Shown here: piece after piece, positions 1 through 6,044 of the stretch
Numbering within the stretch: position 1 is the first letter of the stretch
How the letters are laid out: each line of letters opens with the position of its first letter
Assembly: GCA_015486505.1 (NCBI GenBank)
Contig: WFRP01000257.1
Coordinates: 1-12,893, forward strand
DNA: 12,893 nucleotides
Direction: 5' to 3'
Origin: Pseudomonadota bacterium
GTDB taxonomy: Bacteria; Desulfobacterota; Anaeroferrophillalia; Anaeroferrophillales; Tharpellaceae
Translations under genes and position numbers: made by a program
The notes under the pieces: model-generated
The model's input: only the letters and a program-made list of their open reading frames with translations
What the model was told of the DNA's origin: nothing
The model's database searches: none

Positions 1-151
1 GCAGAAAATAACCTGTAAGGTACTAATGCGGGAACAAATCCCACAACCCAATCGGGCCTTTTCGGCCCGCAAATAAGTACTCTTATCAGAACATTTTCTG
101 ACTATTAAATCTTGTTTTTTTGTGCAGAAAATAACCTGTAAGGTACTAATG
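1..151. repeat. 28-bp direct repeats around a hairpin-rich spacer
   Basis: The same 28 bases occur at 1-28 and 124-151, both in the same orientation, 123 bp apart. The 95-bp spacer holds three small inverted repeats: GGGAACAAATCCC (30-42), GGGCC/GGCCC around 55-68, and CAGAACATTTTCTG (87-100). Only one complete unit is visible because the window begins at the first repeat. The second repeat joins the mobile-element end starting at about 150. I see no coding sequence here. It could be part of a longer tandem array or a family of intergenic repeats; pieces of it recur near 12163-12190. Confidence 0.7.
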
Positions 152-264
152 GACTTCCGCTCGCTTCCGAAAAACAACGAAATCGTTTCCGCAACCGCTT
201 ACGAAAAACCACCCCCGCCCCCTCCAGAAGGTGGGGGCGGGGTAAAATTTGGCTGAATAGTTAC
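146..264 (-). mobile_element. Partial copy of a MITE-like element
   Basis: Read on the minus strand from 264, this stretch matches the plus strand from 3241 for about 116 bases. I count one 3-base length difference and three substitutions. It begins with the same terminal sequence, GTAACTATTCAGCC, and contains the same GC-rich hairpin followed by a T-run. The similarity stops near the shared CCATTAG at about 146-152, where the 28-bp repeat takes over. No opposite terminal repeat is present inside the window, so the copy is truncated, rearranged, or extends in another form beyond base 1. Its terminus lies four bases past the stop codon of the radical SAM gene. Confidence 0.75.
204..243 (-). 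terminator. Rho-independent terminator carried by the repeat
   Basis: On the minus strand a very GC-rich stem (CCCCGCCCCC pairing with GGGGGCGGGG, then one A-A mismatch and two more pairs, loop TTCT) is followed two or three bases later by TTTTT (204-208). It lies directly downstream of the radical SAM gene and should end the operon transcript. The hairpin belongs to the mobile-element copy, so the element seems to have supplied the terminator. Confidence 0.65.
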
Positions 265-268
265 CATT

Positions 269-1207
269 TTATTTACTGGTTTGATAATAGCGCTTTCCCG
301 TGTGTTCCTGCGCCTTAATTTCGTCCTTTTCGAGCAGTAAGTCAAGAATTTTTATGACTTCGGCTTTTTTTAAGCCCAGAGCGTTTTTCAGGTCATCCGC
401 GGTACAGGGGCGGCGTTTCAGGGTTGCGAGAATAGTCTCCCTGGTTTTTTCAAGCGAATTGTCGGCGGCGGCATTGCGCTTGAACGGCGCGATAATTTCG
501 GCCGCGGGCCCGAAACCGGGTAAGAGGCTTTTGAGAAAACTGTCGCTGACCGCCCGGGCCTGGCTCAGAACCCCCGGCCTAACGACCGTATTTAACTGAA
601 TTTTATCCGGTTGAATCGCGCCCGCGGCCTGAATCAGCCGTTCAATCTCGGCAGGGCTATCGTTGATTCCGGCGCAGAAGAGGATTTCGAGCCAGATTTT
701 TCCGGGATATTCACGGCGTAAGGCGCTGAGTCCGGCGATAATTTCCTGACTTTTAAGCCCGGCGGCCGGACGGTTGAGGAGTGTAAAAATTTCTTCTGAA
801 ACGACATCAAGCGACGGCAGAATCAGATCGATATCCAAAACCTCCCGCCGCACTTCCGGGCGGCTGAACAGGGTGCCGTTGGTCAACAGGGCGATTGGCG
901 TTTCGCTTAAGCGGCGCAGCAGTTTTATAACCCGGGGCAGAGCCGTATTCAGGGTGGGCTCGCCCGAGCCCGACAGCGTAATAAAATCGATTTTTCCGGC
1001 AGCCGGATTGTCGGCAAAAAACTCTTTTATTTCAGCTTCCAATTCGGTCACAGGCACATATTCGGCCCGGCGGCTGACCGGAGTCGCGGTTTTTCCCAAC
1101 TCACAGTAGATGCAATCTAAAGTGCAGGTTTTAAAGGGGACCAGATCAATTCCCAGCGAAAGCCCAAGCCGCCGCGAAGGCACCGGACCGAAGATATGTG
1201 AGGGCAT
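269..1207 (-). CDS. Radical SAM protein with C-terminal winged helix
   Basis: This is a radical SAM enzyme of the COG0731-like type; the reaction is unknown. Residues 28-35 carry the CxxxCxxC signature (CTLDCIYC) that binds the catalytic [4Fe-4S] cluster and SAM. The N-terminus HIFGPVPSRRLGLSLGID is typical of this family, and a glycine-rich segment near GSGEPTLN follows. The last 60 or so residues look like a winged helix (DDLKNALGLKKAEVIKILDLLLEKDEI). I chose the ATG at 1207 (312 aa) because it matches the usual start of the family. A TTG at 1219 would overlap the previous stop by four bases and add four residues. It is last in the DUF5320-ATPase-ATPase operon, so a role in maturing the same metal-sulfur system is a reasonable inference. 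A short element copy begins right after the stop. Confidence 0.88.
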   Translation of the reverse strand: MPSHIFGPVPSRRLGLSLGIDLVPFKTCTLDCIYCELGKTATPVSRRAEYVPVTELEAEIKEFFADNPAAGKIDFITLSGSGEPTLNTALPRVIKLLRRLSETPIALLTNGTLFSRPEVRREVLDIDLILPSLDVVSEEIFTLLNRPAAGLKSQEIIAGLSALRREYPGKIWLEILFCAGINDSPAEIERLIQAAGAIQPDKIQLNTVVRPGVLSQARAVSDSFLKSLLPGFGPAAEIIAPFKRNAAADNSLEKTRETILATLKRRPCTADDLKNALGLKKAEVIKILDLLLEKDEIKAQEHTGKRYYQTSK

Positions 1208-1215
1208 GTTTATTT

Positions 1216-2088
1216 TCAAAAAAGTTCTCGTTTAATCTTTTTCCACATCTCCCGGACCACCTGGCTGACCAGGCCGCAATCGTATTCGGCGACACTCTGC
1301 CGGGCGACCTGGGCTTTATTGACCACCGGGTCGAGCGGGATTTCGCCGACCAGCTCCAGATTATTCTCGCGGCAGTAGTTACGAATCTTCCGGGTGTTAA
1401 TCAGGTTTAAGTCATAACGGTTGATACAGATTAAAGCCGGAATATCGAAATGGCGGCAGAGGCCGTGGACCCGTTCCATATCGTGAATACCGGAAAGGGT
1501 CGGTTCGGTGACAATCAGAACCAGATCAACGCCGGTAATCGCGGCGGTTACCGGACAGCCGATGCCCGGCGGGCCGTCGTTGATGATTAGATCAAGTTTA
1601 TCCGTTTCGGCAATTTGTTTGGATTGGCGGCGAACCAAAGCGACCAGTTTGCCGGAATTATCTTCGCCGATGCCGAGGCGGGCGTGCACCATTTTCCCGG
1701 CGCGGGTCGCCGAAATAAACCAGCGGCCGTTAACGGTATCGAGCATAGAGATTGCTTTTTCCGGGCAGGCCCAGGCGCAGAGAGCGCAGCAGTCGCAGGC
1801 GAATTCATTGATTTCAGGCCCCGTTTCTTCGGAAAAACTGATAGCATCGTAGCGGCATAAACGAAAACATTCGCCGCATTTAGAGCATTTATCATAGTTT
1901 ATCCGCGGCGCGCGGCCGCCGATAAAATCATTGCGCGCAAGCTCTTTCGGGGTTAAAATCAGGTGCAGATCCGCGGCATCAACATCGCAGTCGGCTAAAA
2001 CCTTATTTTCAGCCAGAGTCGCGAAAGCGGCGGTTACCGTGGTTTTGCCGGTGCCGCCCTTGCCGCTGATGATGGTTAGCTCTTTCAT
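1216..2088 (-). CDS. MinD-like ATPase with inserted 2x[4Fe-4S] domain (second copy)
   Basis: A 290-residue SIMIBI/MinD-Mrp-type P-loop ATPase with a bacterial ferredoxin module inserted after the first part of the ATPase fold. The Walker A is GKGGTGKTT (residues 9-17), and DCDVDAAD (33-40) is the switch region. Cysteines 68, 71, 74 and 78 and cysteines 98, 101, 104 and 108 form two CxxCxxCxxxC sets. Extra cysteine C100 gives an unusual CDCC start to the second set. NDGPPGIGCP matches the Walker B/switch II of the family. Two such ATPases are found side by side in the ORP complex of Desulfovibrio vulgaris (DVU2103/DVU2104 type). It overlaps the upstream paralogue by four bases (ATGA) with GAGG in front of the ATG, implying translational coupling. 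The function is presumably ATP-driven Fe-S or metal-cluster transfer; the client is unknown. Confidence 0.9.
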   Translation of the reverse strand: MKELTIISGKGGTGKTTVTAAFATLAENKVLADCDVDAADLHLILTPKELARNDFIGGRAPRINYDKCSKCGECFRLCRYDAISFSEETGPEINEFACDCCALCAWACPEKAISMLDTVNGRWFISATRAGKMVHARLGIGEDNSGKLVALVRRQSKQIAETDKLDLIINDGPPGIGCPVTAAITGVDLVLIVTEPTLSGIHDMERVHGLCRHFDIPALICINRYDLNLINTRKIRNYCRENNLELVGEIPLDPVVNKAQVARQSVAEYDCGLVSQVVREMWKKIKRELF

Positions 2089-2936
2089 TTTTTAACCTCC
2101 GCGACAATTTTTGCGTAGAGATCCTGAAAGCGGGCGCGTAAATCGGCGCTGTGCTGCACCGCGGCTTCGCCTTTGGAATAGGCAAAGGCCAAATCACGAT
2201 TAAAAGGAATCTCCAAAAGAAGCGGGATTTTTTCCTGCCGGCAATATTTTATAATCTCGTCATCACCGCTGTCGGCGCGATTGATAACGATGCCGCAGTT
2301 GATTTCAAGCTGCCGGGCGACCCCGACCGCCAGTTTAAGATCGTTAAGACCGAACGGGGTCGGCTCGGTGACAAAAACACAGAAATCACTGCCGATTAAG
2401 GTTTGTACCATCGGGCAGGAGGTGCCCGGCGGGGCGTCAAGAATGACAAAGCGGCCGTTATCGATCAAATTTTTGGCCTTTTTTATGATCGGCGGGGTCA
2501 GGGGATTGCCGACATTGGAAACCCCGTGAGTAAAAGTAAAACTTTCACCGGATACCGATTGAGCCCGGCCGTTTTCGAGTTTGCCGATAATCTTGGCGGT
2601 TTCGCTAATGGCTTTTTCCGGGCAGACCAACATACAGGTTCCGCAGCCGTGACAGAGATCGTTGAAAACCATAACTTTTTCGCCGATGACGGCCAGGGCG
2701 TTAAATTCGCAGGCGTTAGCGCAGGTGCCGCAGTGCGAGCAAAGTTCCGCGTCAATCCGCGGCACCGGCACTTCCACTGCGATTTTCTGCTCGATCTCAG
2801 GTTTTAAAAAGAGATGGCCGTTGGGCTCTTCAACATCGCAGTCAAGATATTGGGCCTGGGCGGCGACCAGGGCGAGATTGGTGGCAATCGTGGTTTTTCC
2901 GGTTCCGCCCTTGCCGCTGGCAATTGCGATAATCAT
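2085..2936 (-). CDS. MinD-like ATPase with inserted 2x[4Fe-4S] domain (first copy)
   Basis: A 283-residue paralogue of the next gene with the same architecture: Walker A GKGGTGKTT (9-17), DCDVEEPN (32-39), then cysteines 66, 69, 72 and 76 and cysteines 95, 98, 101 and 105 for two [4Fe-4S] clusters, then the rest of the ATPase fold with LDAPPGTSCP as Walker B. These P-loop ATPases work as dimers, so the pair could form a heterodimer; this is inference. Its ATG at 2936 overlaps the DUF5320 stop by four bases (ATGA), and no strong Shine-Dalgarno is visible, so it depends on coupling. The pairing with NifX-like proteins and Mrp nearby is the ORP-complex arrangement known from sulfate reducers. 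Confidence 0.9.
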   Translation of the reverse strand: MIIAIASGKGGTGKTTIATNLALVAAQAQYLDCDVEEPNGHLFLKPEIEQKIAVEVPVPRIDAELCSHCGTCANACEFNALAVIGEKVMVFNDLCHGCGTCMLVCPEKAISETAKIIGKLENGRAQSVSGESFTFTHGVSNVGNPLTPPIIKKAKNLIDNGRFVILDAPPGTSCPMVQTLIGSDFCVFVTEPTPFGLNDLKLAVGVARQLEINCGIVINRADSGDDEIIKYCRQEKIPLLLEIPFNRDLAFAYSKGEAAVQHSADLRARFQDLYAKIVAEVKK

Positions 2937-3214
2937 TGTCTTAAGCCGCGCCCCCGGCCGCCGTTGCCCCGGCCCCGGCCGCGGCCCGGCCCCTGGCCGC
3001 CGCCCCGGGGAAGCCCGCCCTGACCGCGGCCGTAAACCACCGCATCGGTATTCGCGCCGGCGGCTTCCGGTTTAAGTTCATCGGGGTTGATTTTTCGCAG
3101 TTGATCATTAAAGTCGGAGTTACTTGCACGGTTGTCAACCGGACGGCAGCGGCCCTGGCCGCGACCGGTCATCGGGCCTTCATTCTGCGGCCCTTTTCCA
3201 TTTAATCCAGGCAT
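2933..3214 (-). CDS. Small Gly/Arg-rich DUF5320-like protein
   Basis: A 93-residue protein beginning MPGLNGKGPQNEGPMTGRGQ, the N-terminal pattern of the DUF5320-type small proteins that sit beside NifX/Mrp/ferredoxin-ATPase genes in anaerobes. One cysteine (residue 23) follows the GRGQGR segment. The C-terminal third is almost entirely Gly, Arg and Pro (GRGRGRGNGGRGRGLRQ), so it is probably unstructured and may bind nucleic acid or a protein partner; that is a guess. I chose the ATG at 3214 rather than the one at 3226 because GGAG lies six bases before it and the family starts with MPG. It is the first gene of the operon segment downstream of the mobile element. Function unknown. Confidence 0.75.
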   Translation of the reverse strand: MPGLNGKGPQNEGPMTGRGQGRCRPVDNRASNSDFNDQLRKINPDELKPEAAGANTDAVVYGRGQGGLPRGGGQGPGRGRGRGNGGRGRGLRQ

Positions 3215-3240
3215 AATTTTCTCCATTAACTGGTTATTTT

Positions 3241-3482
3241 GTAACTATTCAGCCAAATTTTACCCCCCCACCTTCGGGAGGGGGCGGGGGTGGTTTTTCG
3301 TAAGCGGTTGCGGAAACGATTTCGTTGTTTTTCGGAAGCGAGCGGGAGCCCATTAGCATTGCAACTGTTGGAGCGTAAGCGAGTTTTGCAAGGCGGGCGT
3401 AAGCGAGCGTAAGGAAAAACAGAAATCTTAACGCCTGGCGGAGAAAAACCGCGCCCGACTCCGGATTCGGTTGAATAGTTAC
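3241..3482. mobile_element. 242-bp MITE-like element with 8-bp target duplication
   Basis: The ends are inverted repeats: GTAACTATTCAGCC at 3241 and GGTTGAATAGTTAC ending at 3482, matching at 16 of the outer 20 positions with the first 11 perfect. The identical octamer GTTATTTT flanks both sides (3233-3240 and 3483-3490), a clean target-site duplication. The interior contains no convincing gene, so it must move in trans. Known IS66-family elements have ends starting GTAA, terminal repeats of about 20-30 bp and 8-bp duplications, so an IS66-like transposase is the best candidate; that link is inference. It sits directly after the stop codon of a NifX-like gene and splits the operon. Base composition is far more GC-biased and repetitive than the neighbouring genes. 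Confidence 0.85.
3263..3298 (+). terminator. Hairpin with UUCG loop inside the mobile element
   Basis: A C-run pairs with a G-run closing on the very stable C(TTCG)G loop, with the T-run TTTTT at 3294-3298 in the plus direction. In this copy the T-run faces away from the minus-strand operon, so it would stop antisense transcription rather than the operon itself. The stem could still slow the minus-strand transcript or protect its end. Confidence 0.45.
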
Positions 3483-3490
3483 GTTATTTT

Positions 3491-3838
3491 TTAAAAACGC
3501 TGAATCGCATACTCTTTCAGCTCGTCCGCCCGCCATTTGCTGATAACTTCTTTGAGCGGCAGACCGGCCGGAGCGAGCAGCATTTTAATCTTAGCTGCTT
3601 CCAGAACCTGTACCGCCTTGGGGCCGTACTGGCCGCTGATGACAATATCGACATTGCGGTTAATCAGAGCCTGAGCCGCGCCGGTACCGGCTCCTGATGT
3701 CGCCTTGATACCGGCATTTTCAAACCATTCAAATTCTTTGCTTTCACTGTCGTAGACGGCAAAACAGGGACAGCGTCCGAAACGCATCTCCAGGCTGGCC
3801 GCGTCTCCGGCCGTGGTTACACTGACGGCAATTTTCAT
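3491..3838 (-). CDS. NifX/NifB-type (ORP-like) cofactor-binding protein 2
   Basis: A 115-residue single-domain protein of the dinitrogenase iron-molybdenum cofactor family (PF02579), the fold shared by NifX, NafY and the Orange Protein of Desulfovibrio. The RFGRCPCFAVYD segment (19-30) is the conserved start of the fold, with two cysteines (23, 25). GQYGPKA (69-75) is the conserved glycine turn near the metal-binding groove. The length matches stand-alone ORP/NifX-like proteins. It overlaps the previous gene by four bases (ATGA). Desulfovibrio gigas ORP carries a Mo-Cu sulfide cluster; whether this protein binds the same cannot be told from sequence. The mobile element is inserted eight bases (one target duplication) after its TAA stop. 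Confidence 0.9.
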   Translation of the reverse strand: MKIAVSVTTAGDAASLEMRFGRCPCFAVYDSESKEFEWFENAGIKATSGAGTGAAQALINRNVDIVISGQYGPKAVQVLEAAKIKMLLAPAGLPLKEVISKWRADELKEYAIQRF

Positions 3839-4224
3839 GAGCAGCCTCCCCCGTGATCGTGGTCATGGTCGTGACTGCAGCCGGAAGCGCCGGAGATTTC
3901 ACCGTTAAGATAGGCTTTTAGGACATTGCCGACATTGCCGCCGACTCCGGTGACGACTTCAATGCCGAAACCTGCAAACATATCAATCGCTTTCGGGCCC
4001 ATGCCGCCGGCAATAATCACATCAACCTCCAGAGAGTTGACAAAACGGGGTACCTGGCCCGGTTTGTGCTCATTGAAATAAGGATTTTCTACAACCTCAG
4101 TTGCGGAAATGCTGTTGTCATCGGCGACCTGGGCGACAAGATAGGCCGGACAGCGGCCGAAATGCATACTCATTTCACCTTCAAGACCAAGTTTGTCGTT
4201 GGCCGCTAACGCAATCTTTTTCAT
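3835..4224 (-). CDS. NifX/NifB-type (ORP-like) protein 1 with His/Cys-rich tail
   Basis: A 129-residue member of the same PF02579 family. SMHFGRCPAYLV (19-30) and GGMGPKAIDMF (73-83) are the two conserved segments. After the fold ends near residue 112, a tail reads CSHDHDHDHGGGC (116-128) with four alternating histidines bracketed by two cysteines, an obvious soft/borderline metal-binding motif. The start is secure: AGGAGG lies eight bases before the ATG. It is the first gene of a two-gene unit with its overlapping paralogue. It may capture a metal (Ni, Cu, Zn or Mo-Cu cluster are all conceivable) and pass it to its partner; this is inference. Confidence 0.9.
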   Translation of the reverse strand: MKKIALAANDKLGLEGEMSMHFGRCPAYLVAQVADDNSISATEVVENPYFNEHKPGQVPRFVNSLEVDVIIAGGMGPKAIDMFAGFGIEVVTGVGGNVGNVLKAYLNGEISGASGCSHDHDHDHGGGCS

Positions 4225-4350
4225 TGTTTGTTCCTCCTGATGTTATTATGTTAGACTAACTTTTCTTTCCGAAAAAAGCCCCGCCGGGAAGACTTTATCA
4301 GGTTTAACCAGCGGTGCTGATTTCGAACTTAACTATAATTAATCAGCTGT
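4225..4350 (-). promoter_or_regulatory. Intergenic region upstream of the ORP-like genes
   Basis: This 126-bp gap separates the nitroreductase stop from the first NifX-like gene. It contains two short odd-length palindromes, GGTTTAACC (4301-4309) and GTTAGACTAAC (4250-4260), the latter about 20 bp upstream of the Shine-Dalgarno. AT-rich CATAAT on the minus strand next to that palindrome could be a -10, but no good -35 stands out. The palindromes are candidate operators only. I see no clear sigma-54 (-24/-12) site, although the Desulfovibrio vulgaris ORP operons are sigma-54 controlled. Confidence 0.3.
4270..4295 (-). terminator. Possible weak terminator after the nitroreductase gene
   Basis: On the minus strand CCCGGCGGGG is followed at once by CTTTTTTC. 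The stem is very short (three to four pairs, loop GGC), so termination would be partial at best. Read-through from the mrp-nitroreductase transcript into the NifX-like genes is likely. Confidence 0.3.
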
Positions 4351-4944
4351 TTACTCTTCAATAAAGCAGAGATTTTCCTCATCACCGGTAACCCAGGCCT
4401 TTTCGTAGCTATCCTTAAAAACAAATTCGCACAATGGTTTACGGGGTGGAGCTTTACTCTCTTTGGCCGGAACCCCCAGCGGCATCAGGGTTACAACCTT
4501 GACCGAATCGGGCAGATTGAGAACCTTGCCCGCGGCATCGGCATCGAAAAGGCCTAAAATAACTGAGCCTAAACCCAGGTCATGGGCCGCCAGCGAGATA
4601 TTCTGCGTGGCGAGGCCGACATCATAGAGATACCAGTTGTCGCCTTTGCTGGTTGCGGCCTGATCTTTGTAGAAACCGGATTTACCGAGTTTGCCGCAGG
4701 CAACGATCACCACCGGGGCATTGATTGTCGCTTTGCGGGCCGGATTGCTTTCCGGCATGGTTTCGGCCAGTTTTTCCTTGATTGCCTGATCCCGGACAAT
4801 AATAAATTCCCAGCACTGCGTATTCGCCCAGGAAGGAGCAATGCGCGCCGCCTCCATAATAACTTTCAACTGCTCGTTGCTGATATCCTGATCTGTAAAC
4901 CTTCTGACACTGCGGCGCTGAGCTATACATTGCTGAGTTTCCAT
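4351..4944 (-). CDS. Nitroreductase-family flavoprotein
   Basis: A 197-residue FMN-dependent nitroreductase-like protein. The N-terminal RRSVRRFTDQDIS (10-22) is the characteristic phosphate-contacting start. APSWANTQCWEFIIV (36-50) is the conserved FMN-binding segment in which asparagine/serine contact the flavin. LGLGSVILGLF and the closing LPLGVPAKE-like segment (MPLGVPAKES) complete the fold. The true electron acceptor cannot be predicted. SD AAGGAGAC sits eight bases before the ATG. It lies 24 bp downstream of mrp, surely in the same operon, so it may supply or remove electrons for the Fe-S/ORP system; alternatively it is an unrelated passenger. Confidence 0.92.
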   Translation of the reverse strand: METQQCIAQRRSVRRFTDQDISNEQLKVIMEAARIAPSWANTQCWEFIIVRDQAIKEKLAETMPESNPARKATINAPVVIVACGKLGKSGFYKDQAATSKGDNWYLYDVGLATQNISLAAHDLGLGSVILGLFDADAAGKVLNLPDSVKVVTLMPLGVPAKESKAPPRKPLCEFVFKDSYEKAWVTGDEENLCFIEE

Positions 4945-4968
4945 TAATCTGTCTCCTTTGATTAAATC

Positions 4969-5844
4969 TCAATCTTTGAGCTGGGATTTCATTGCCGCGG
5001 TAATTTCAGTAAATGCCTGGGCTGCTTTGGTTTCCGGAAAAGCCGCGACAAACGGCTGGCCGGCATCACCCTGAATTACGACTTGCGGATCCAGCGGCAC
5101 CGCTCCCAAAAACTTGACTTTCAGGTCTTCCGCGGCTTTGCGGCCGCCGCCCTGCTTAAACAGATCGATAGCTGCGCCGCAGTGCGGACAGTTAAAACCG
5201 CTCATGTTCTCAACAATCCCTAAAACCGGTACCTCAATCTGCTGACTGAAGACCACCGATTTGCGGGAATCCAAAAGGGCCACATCCTGCGGGGTCGTAA
5301 CGATAACGCTGCCGTCCATCGGTTTGATTACCTGGGCGACACTCAAGGGCTCATCACCGGTTCCCGGGGGCAGGTCGATAATCAGAAAATCGAGCTCGCC
5401 CCACTGGACATCGGCGACAAACTGGCGAATTACCGTATGTTTCAGCGGCCCGCGCCAGACTACCGGATTATCGGGATTTTCCAGCAGAAAAGCCATTGAA
5501 ACTACGGCGAGGTTATCGATGACCGGCTCCGGAATAATGCCGTCGGCCCCGGCCTGCAGACGCTTATTGTCAAGCCCCAGCATCTTCGGAAGATTGGGGC
5601 CGTGAATATCGGCATCCAAAAGCCCGACTTTATGGCCCTGTTTCGCCAGGGTGACGGCCAGGCTGACCGCGACCGTACTTTTGCCGACGCCGCCTTTGCC
5701 GCTCATAACCGCGATGCGATGTTTAATATTGGAAAGCCGGCTTCGTAAAACCCGCTCTTCCTGTTTCTGCTTCTCTTCGGCGGAACAGCTCTCGGAACTG
5801 CCGCAGCTGCTGCAGCTTGCGCCCTCACTACATTTTTCAGTCAT
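4969..5844 (-). CDS. mrp: Mrp/NBP35-type Fe-S cluster carrier ATPase
   Basis: A 291-residue P-loop ATPase of the Mrp/ApbC/NBP35 group, which carries and transfers [4Fe-4S] clusters. The N-terminus is cysteine-rich (C5, C11, C14, C20), resembling the Cys-rich N-terminal extension of NBP35-type proteins. SGKGGVGKST (48-57) is the deviant Walker A, DADIHGPNLPKMLG (77-90) the Mrp signature, IIDLPPGTGDE (155-165) the Walker B. CPHC (219-222) holds the two cysteines that bridge the cluster at the dimer interface. I chose ATG 5844, with AAGGAC about eight bases upstream; an upstream reading-frame extension to 5940 overlaps the promoter and is not plausible. It is first in the operon. In Desulfovibrio an Mrp partner is physically linked to ORP, consistent with this neighbourhood. 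Confidence 0.93.
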   Translation of the reverse strand: MTEKCSEGASCSSCGSSESCSAEEKQKQEERVLRSRLSNIKHRIAVMSGKGGVGKSTVAVSLAVTLAKQGHKVGLLDADIHGPNLPKMLGLDNKRLQAGADGIIPEPVIDNLAVVSMAFLLENPDNPVVWRGPLKHTVIRQFVADVQWGELDFLIIDLPPGTGDEPLSVAQVIKPMDGSVIVTTPQDVALLDSRKSVVFSQQIEVPVLGIVENMSGFNCPHCGAAIDLFKQGGGRKAAEDLKVKFLGAVPLDPQVVIQGDAGQPFVAAFPETKAAQAFTEITAAMKSQLKD

Positions 5845-5899
5845 TGGATTTGTCCTTACTGTAAAAAATTCATTAAAATTTTTGTGGTCACACTTGCAC

Positions 5900-5927
5900 A
5901 AGATAGTCCCTATTATCAGAATGTCAA
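5900..5927 (-). promoter_or_regulatory. Sigma-70-type promoter for mrp
   Basis: On the minus strand a perfect -35 TTGACA (5922-5927) is followed after 16 bases by TATCTT (5900-5905). It lies about 55 bp upstream of the mrp start. A near-palindrome CTTGTGCAAG overlaps the -10 and could bind a regulator. The promoter faces away from the DUF3842 gene, so the 200-bp region 5845-6044 is a divergent control region. Confidence 0.65.
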
Positions 5928-5979
5928 GGGTTAACACCACATAAAAATCACTTTCATTCTCTTTTTCGTCGATTTTTTG

Positions 5980-6008
5980 TTGCCAAAATTTATTCTCTGG
6001 AATAGAGT
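5980..6008 (+). promoter_or_regulatory. Candidate promoter for the DUF3842-CooT operon
   Basis: TTGCCA (5980-5985) is followed after 17 bases by TAGAGT (6003-6008), a fair match to sigma-70 sites, about 37 bp before the ATG at 6045. The Shine-Dalgarno GAGGA is at 6036-6040. Confidence 0.45.
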
Positions 6009-6044
6009 GCGGGAAAATTAAATTACAGATTATTTGAGGATTTT

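Noticed and set aside
1..151. CRISPR array
   Set aside because: Only two repeats, 95-bp spacer with its own hairpins, and no cas genes.
3249..3536. Minus-strand open frame of 95 codons across the mobile element
   Set aside because: It starts inside the NifX-like gene, crosses the element and both repeats in a low-complexity reading, and resembles no protein; the inverted repeats and target duplication explain the DNA better.
4969..5940. Longer Mrp start at 5940
   Set aside because: The extra 32 codons cover the TTGACA/TATCTT promoter, whereas ATG 5844 has AAGGAC in front and the family-like Cys-rich N-terminus.
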